Source: Chamaelirium japonicum (Eukaryota > Streptophyta > Magnoliopsida > Liliales > Melanthiaceae). From it: 64,000 nt of DNA. Each line of letters starts with the position of its first letter. Position 1 is the stretch's first letter. Below the pieces are notes generated by a model. The model was not told where the DNA came from and did no database searches. It saw only the letters and a program-made list of their open reading frames with translations. The DNA is taken from the NCBI GenBank assembly GCA_947650365.1, contig OX393552.1:23533981-23597980 (forward strand), in the 5' to 3' direction. Shown one piece after another: positions 57,781-64,000 of this stretch. The translations under genes and the position numbers were made by a program.

Positions 57781-60700
57781 AAATTTGCCCTAAAATTTAA
57801 TTCTGGAATGCGCACCGCAAAGCATGGCGCACCGTAGATCGATCAAAATTCGTCCGAAAAACTAAGTCTAGAACGCGCACCCTGAAGCGTGGCACACCAA
57901 AAACCGGCCTAAATTGGCCCAAAAAACTAAGTCTGGAACGCGCACCCCGAAGCGTGGGGCACCGAAGTCCGGCTGAAATTCACCTAAAAAACTAAGTCTG
58001 GAATGCGCACCCCGAAAGCGTGGCGCATCGAAGACCGGCCGAAATTCACCCGAAATACTAATTCTGGATTGCACACCTTGAAGCGTGGCACACCGAAGAT
58101 CGACCGAAATTCGCCCGATATACTAAGTTTGGAACACGCACCCCGAAGTATGGCACACTGAAGGTCGGTCGAAATTCGTCCGAAAAACTAAGTCTAGAAG
58201 ACGCACCCCGAAGCATAGCACTCTGAAGACCAGCATAAATTCGTTCAAAAAACTAAGTCTGGAACGCGCACCCCGAAGCGTGGCGCACAGAAGATCGACC
58301 AAAATTCGCCCGAAAAGCTAAGTCTGGAGTGTGCACCCCGAAGTGTGGGAACCGAGAACCGACCGAAATTCGCCCGAAAAACTTAGTCTGGAACGCGCAC
58401 CCCAAAGTGTGGCGCACCGAAGACCGACCGAAATTTGTCTGGAAAACTAAGTCTGGAACGTGTACCTCGAAGCGTGGCATACCGAAGACCGATCAATATT
58501 CGTCCGGAAAACTAAGTCTGGAACGCGCACCCCGAATCGTGATGCACCGAAGACCGGCCAAAAATTGGCAGAAAAATTGAGCCCGGAACGCACACCCCGA
58601 AGCGTGGCGCAGCGAAGACCGACCAAAATTCGCCCGAAAAATTAGTCTGGAACACTCACCCCGAAGCGTGGCGCAACGAGGACCGAAAAAAATTCGCTCA
58701 AAAAGTAAGTCTTGAATGCGCACCCCGAAGCGTGGCGCACCGAAGACCAACTGAAATTCGTCCGAAAAAAGGTCTGGAGTACGCACCCCGAAACGTGGTG
58801 TACCGAAGACCGGCCAAAATTCGCCCGAAAAACTTAGTCTTGACTGCGCACCCTGAAGCGTGGCGCACCGAAGATCGGCCAAAATTTGGCTAAAAAACTA
58901 AGTCTGGAATGTGCACCCCGAAGCACGGCGCATCGAAGATCGGCCAAAATTCTCCTGAAAAACTAAGTATGGAAAGCGCACCCCGAAACATGGAGCACCG
59001 AAGACCGATCGAAATTCGTCCGGACAACTAAGTTTGGAACGTGCACCCCGAAGCGTGGCGCACCAAAGACCGGCCAAAATTCACCCAAAAAATTAATTAG
59101 GGAACGCGCACCTCGATGCGTGGCGCACCAAGGACCGACCAAAATTTGCCCAAAAAACTAAATCTGGAACGCGCACCCCGAAGCATGGCACACCCAAGAC
59201 CAGCCAAAATTTGCCCGTAAAAGTAAGTCAGGAACGCGCACCCCGAAGCGTGGTGTACTGAAGACTGACCGAATCGCCCGAAAAACTAAGTCTGGAACCT
59301 GCACCCCGAGGCATGGCGCACCGAAGACCGATCGAAATTCACTCAAAATACTATGTCTGGAACGCGCACCCGAAGCATGGGGCACCGAAGACTAGCCGAA
59401 ATTTACCTGAAAAATTAAGTCTGGAACGTGCACCCCAAAGCATGAAGCACCAAAGACTAGTCGAAATTCGCTTGACAAACTAAGTCTGAATGCGCGTCCC
59501 AAAGCGTGGCGCACCGACTGGCCGAAATTCGCCTAAAAAACTGTGTCTGGAGTGCTTACCCTGAAGCGTGGTGCACCGAGGATCGGCCGAAATTTGCCCA
59601 AAAAACTAAGTCTGGAATGCGCACCCCGAAGAGTGGCGCACCCAGGACCGGCAAAAATTCGCTCGAAAAACAAAGTCTGGAACGCGCACCCTGAAGCGTG
59701 GCGCAACGATGACCAACCGAAATTCTCTAGAAAAACTACGTCTGGAATGCGCACCCCTAAGTGTGGTGCAGCGAAAACAGGTCAAAATTCACCCAAAAAA
59801 CTAAGTCTGGAATACGCACCCCGAAGTATGGCACACCGAAGACCGACAGAAATTCGTTCGAAAAACTAAGTCTGGAACACGCACCTCGAAGCATAGCGCA
59901 CAGAAGACCGACCAAAATTTGCTCGAAAAACTAAGTATGGAGTGCGCACCCCGAAGTGTGGTGCACCGAGGACCGACAGAAATTCACCCAAAAAACTAAG
60001 TCTGGAACACACACCCCGAAACATGGCTAACCAAAAATCGGCCAAAATTCGCTCAAAAAACTAAGTCTGGAACGCGCGCCCCGAAGATTGGCGCACCGAG
60101 AATCGACCAAAATTTGCCCGAAAAACTAAGTGTAAAACGCGCACCCCGAAGCGTGGCGCACCGAAGACCGGCTAAAATTCACCCGAAATACTAATTCTGG
60201 AACACTCATCCCAAAGCGTGGCGCACTGAAGACCAACCAAAATTTGCCCGAAAAACTAAGTCCGGCATGCGCACCCCGAAACGAGTGCACTGAGGACCGG
60301 CCAAAATCCGTGCCAAAAACTAAGTCTAGAACGCGCACCCCGAAACGTGTCGCACCGAGGACCGACAGAAATTTTCCCCAAAAATAAAGTTTGGAACACG
60401 CACCCCGAACCATGGCGCACCAAAGACCAACCTAATTCACACGAAAAACTAAGTCTGAATCACTCAACCCAAAGAGTGGCGCACCGAAGACCGGCCAAAA
60501 TTTTCCCGAAAAACTTAGTCTGGAATGCGCACCCCAAAGCATGGCGCATCGAAGACCGACCGAAATTCGGCAAAAAAACTAAGTCTGGAACGTGCACCCC
60601 GAAGCGTGGTGCAGCGAACACCAATCGAAATTCGCCAAAACAACTAAGTCTGGAACACGAACCCCGAAGAGTGGCGCACCGAAGACCGGCAAAAATTCGC

Positions 60701-63700
60701 CCAAAAAACTAAGTTTGGAACATGCATGTCGAAGCGTGGCACACCGAAGACCGACCATAATTCACCCGATAAACTATGTCTGGAATGCGCACCCCGAAGC
60801 GTGGCGCACCGAAGACCGGCCAAAATTTGGCCGAAAAACTAAGTCTGGAACGCGCACCCCAAAGCATGGCACACTGAAGACCGACCAAAATTCTTCTGAA
60901 AAATTAAGTCTGGAACGTGTACCCCGAAGCGTGGGGCACCGAAGATCGGCTGAAATTCGCCTGAAAAACTAAGTCTGGAATGCGTATCACGAAACATTGT
61001 GCACCGAAGACCGATCAAAATTTAGCAGAAAAACTAACTCTGGAACGCACACCCCGAAGCGTGGCGCAGGGAAGATCGGCCAAAATTTCCCCAAAAAACT
61101 ATATCTGGAACGCGCAAGCCGAAGCGTGGCGCACTGAAGATCGGCCGAAATTCACCCGAAAAACTAAGCCTGAAACACGCACCCCGAAGCATGGAGCACT
61201 GAGGACAGGCAGAAATTTGCTTGAAAAATTAGTCTGGAACACGCACACCGAAGCATGGCGAACCGAGGACTGGCAAAAATTTGCACGAAAAAGTAAGTCT
61301 GGAACGAGCACCCCGAAGCATGGCACACCGAAGACCGATCGAAATTCACCCGAAAAACTAAGTCTGGAGTGTGCACCCCGGAGCGTGGCGCACTTAAGAC
61401 CAGTCGAAATTGCCCGAAAAACTTAATCTGGAATGCGCACCCCGAAGCGTGGCGCACCAAAGACTAGCCAAAATTCTGCCAAAAAACTAAATCAGGAACA
61501 CGCACCCCGAAGCGTGGTGCACCAAAGACTGGCCAAAATTATCCCGAAAAAATAAGTCTGGAATGCGCACCCCGAAGCGTGGCGCATTGAAGACCGATCA
61601 AAATTCGTTCGGAAAACTAAGTCTGGAACGTGCACCCTGAAGCTTGGCATACCAAAGACCGGCCAAAATTCATCCACAAAACTAATTCTGGAACACGCAC
61701 CTCGATGTATGGCGCACCAATGACCGGTCGAAACTCACCCAAAATTGTAAGTCTGGAACGCGCACCCCGAAGCATGGCGCACCGAAGACCGACCGAAATT
61801 CGCCTGAAAAACTAAGTCAGAAAAGTGAACTCCGAAGCATGGTGCATTGAAGACCGGCCGAAATCGCTCGAAAAACTAAGCCTGTAACCTGCACCCTGAA
61901 GCGTGGTGCACCGAATACCGGCCGAAATTCGCCTGAAAACCTAAGTCTGGAATGCGCACCCCAAAGCGTGGCACACCAAAGATTGGCTGAAATTTCCATG
62001 AAAAACTAAGTCTGGAACACGCATCCCGAAGCGTGGTGCACCAAAGACCGACAAAAATTTGCCCGAAAAACTAAGACTGAAGTGCGTACCCTGAAGTTTA
62101 GTGCACCGAGGACCGGCCAAAATTCACCCAAAAAATGAAGTCTGGAACGCGCACCCCGAAGCATGGCGCACCGATAACCGGCAAAAATTCGCTCAAAAAA
62201 CTAAGTCTGGAACACGCACCCCGAAGCGTGGCGCACCAAAGACCAACCAAAATTCGCTCGAAAAACTATATCTAGAACGCGCACCCCGAAGCGTGGCGCA
62301 ACGAAGACCGGCTAAAATTCACCTGAAAAACTTAGTCTGGAATACGCACCCCGAATCGTGGCTCCCCGAAGACCGACCGAAGTTTGCCCTAAGAACTACG
62401 TCTGCAACGCGCACCGCAAAGCATGGCGCACCAAAGACTGGTCAAAATTTGCCCGAAAAACTAAGTCTAGAACACGCACCCTGAAGCGTAGCGCACCGAA
62501 AACCGGCCGAAATTAGCCAGAAAAATTAAGTCTGGAACGCACACCCCGAAGCGTGGCACATCGAAGACCGATTGAAATTTGCTCAAAAAACTAAGTCTGG
62601 AATGCGCACCTCGAAGCGTGGCGCAGTGAAGACCATTCAAAATTTGCCCAAAATACTAAGTCAAGAATGCGCACCCGAAGCATGGCGCACCGAAGACCGA
62701 CCAAAATTTGCCCGATATACTAAGTCTGGAACCCGCACCCCAAAGCGTGGTACACCGAAGACTGGCCGAAATTCACCCGAAATACTAAGTCTAGAATGCG
62801 CACCCCGAAGCGTGGGGCACAGAAGACTGGCCGAAATTACCTAAAAAACTAAGTCTGGAATGCGTACCCCAAAGCGTGGCGCACCAAAGACTGGCCGAAA
62901 TTCACTTGAAAAATTAGGTCTAGAATGCACATCCTGAAGCATGGTGCACCGAAGACCGACCAAAAATTGCCCAAAAAACTAAGTCTCGAACAAGCACCCC
63001 GAAGCATGGCGCACCGAGGACCGATAAAAATTCGCTCGAAAAACTAAGTCTGGAATGCGCACCCCGAAGCGTGGAATACCAAAGACCAGCCAAAATTCGC
63101 CCGAAAAACAATATCTAGAACGCGCACCTCGAAGAGTGGCGTAGTGAAGACCGACCGAAATTCGCCCGAAAAACTAAGTCTGGAACGCGCAACACGAATC
63201 GTAGCGCACCGAAGACCGGCTGAAATTTGCCCTAAAAACTAAGTTTGGAATGCGCACCCTAAAACGTGGCGCACTGTAGACCGATCGAAATTCGCCCGAA
63301 AAACTAAGTCTGGAACGCGCACCCTGAAGCATGGCTCACCAAAAATCGACCAAAATTGGCCCAAAAAACTAAGTTTGGAACACGCACCACGAAGCGTGGC
63401 GCACCAAAGACAAACTGAAATTCGCCCAAAAAACTGAGTCTGAAATGCGCACCCCGACGCGTGACGCACCGAAGACCGGTCGAAATTCGCCCAAAAAACT
63501 AAGTTTGGAACACGCACCCCGAAGCGTGGCGGACCGAAGACTAGCCGAAATTCGCCCGAAAAACTAAGTTAGGAATGCGCACCCCGAAGCATGGCGCACC
63601 GAAGACCGACTGAAATTTGCCCGAATAACTAAGTCTGGAATACGCACCCCGAAGCATGGCACACCGAAGACCGGCCAAAATTCGGCAGAAAAACTAAGTC

Positions 63701-64000
63701 TGGAACACGCACCCCGAAGCGTGGCATAGCGAAGACCGGTCGAAATTCGCCTGGAAAACTAAGTCTTCAACATGCACCCCGAAAAGTGGCACACCAAAGA
63801 CCGATCGAAATTCGCCCAAAAAACTAAGTCCGGAATACGTACCCCGAAGCATGGTGCAATGAAGATTGGCAAAAATTTGCACGAAAAACTAAGTCTGGAA
63901 CGTGCACGCCGAAGCGTGGCGCATCGATGACCGGCTGAAATTCACCCAAAAAACTATGTCTGGAATGCGCACCACAATGCGTGACGTGTCGAAGACCGAC
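57781..64000. repeat. Higher-order repeat copy 4 (type B), cut by the window end
   Basis: The landmark stands at 57781. The 6220 bases seen correspond to copy 2 from 45541 to about 51755, without the deletion of copy 3. Shared type B variants continue throughout, for example ATTCTCTAGAAAAACTACGT near 59723 (copy 2 near 47476). Confidence 0.85.

Larger units (their letters stand above)
36356..64000. repeat. Satellite array, 65-bp monomer, about 425 copies
   Basis: AAAAACTAAGTCTGGAA recurs every 65 bases (for example 36541, 36606, 36671) up to the window end without interruption. The second half of the consensus monomer contains GCACCCCGAAGCGTGG, then CGCACCGAAGACCGG, then CCGAAATTCGCCCG. The array is CpG-rich. 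Neighbouring monomers differ at many positions, but the variants recur in a long-range order (separate entries). The left end meets the LTR of the Tat-like element near 36356, and the right end is outside the window. The many ORFs of 60-150 codons on both strands are a by-product of the period. No gene is inside. Confidence 0.97.

Noticed and set aside
36356..64000. Dozens of open reading frames of 60-180 codons on both strands of the array
   Set aside because: They follow from the monomer. Sixty-five is not a multiple of three, so three monomers (195 bp) make one 65-codon cycle, and the CTAAG word gives a stop once per cycle on the plus strand. Frames lengthen only where that word mutated. 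No family, no start context and no codon conservation support a gene.
36356..64000. CRISPR array
   Set aside because: The repeats are contiguous without unique spacers, the sequence is eukaryotic, and there are no cas genes.
1..64000. tRNA, rRNA or other structured RNA genes
   Set aside because: I looked for cloverleaf and conserved rRNA words on both strands and saw none I could support. A covariance-model search would be needed to exclude small ones.

Overview
This is plant nuclear DNA, read here as part of a flowering-plant chromosome. The basis is ten spliced exons with canonical GT/AG sites, Ty3/gypsy retrotransposons of plant lineages, an antisense gene with a plant mobile domain, and a large tandem satellite. 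I cannot name the species. The GC-rich first exon and the repeat style would fit a monocot or a magnoliid, but that is a guess.

Layout. (1) Bases 1-6680 are the 3' end of a Ty3/gypsy element in plus orientation: an antisense plant-mobile-domain (PMD) gene (1-2860, minus), a GC-rich leader region, a polypurine tract and a 2.47 kb LTR (4213-6680) bounded by TGTAG/CTACA. (2) Bases 6681-9499 hold degraded retrotransposon pieces and a MITE. (3) Bases 9500-27788 are the only intact host gene I find. It lies on the minus strand, with ten exons summing to 1503 nt (500 aa), and encodes a nuclear-envelope membrane protein of the NEMP/DUF2215 (PNET2-like) family. Its introns are packed with transposons, including three elements whose terminal inverted repeats and perfect 8-bp target duplications can be read directly. 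(4) Bases 27959-31698 contain a fold-back element upstream of the gene, a field of CACTGTAG-type palindromes, a poly-C/poly-G hairpin and two related AT-rich palindromes. (5) Bases 31699-36355 are a 3'-truncated, frameshifted Tat-like Ty3/gypsy element on the minus strand (LTR, primer site, gag, protease, RT, start of RNase H). (6) From about 36356 to the window end runs an uninterrupted satellite of 65-bp monomers, about 425 copies.

The satellite is the most unusual part. Its monomers differ strongly from one another, but the same order of variants returns after about 7.78 kb (about 120 monomers), with anchors at 37761, 45541, 53312 and 57781. Shared variants show that the four copies alternate A-B-A-B, so the latest amplified unit looks like a dimer of about 15.5 kb. 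The third copy has lost about 51 monomers in register. Most monomer variation is C-to-T or G-to-A at CpG sites, as expected for old methylated DNA, whereas the long repeats are almost identical. This points to recent amplification of an old array. The hundreds of short reading frames in the satellite are a by-product of the 65-bp period and are not genes.
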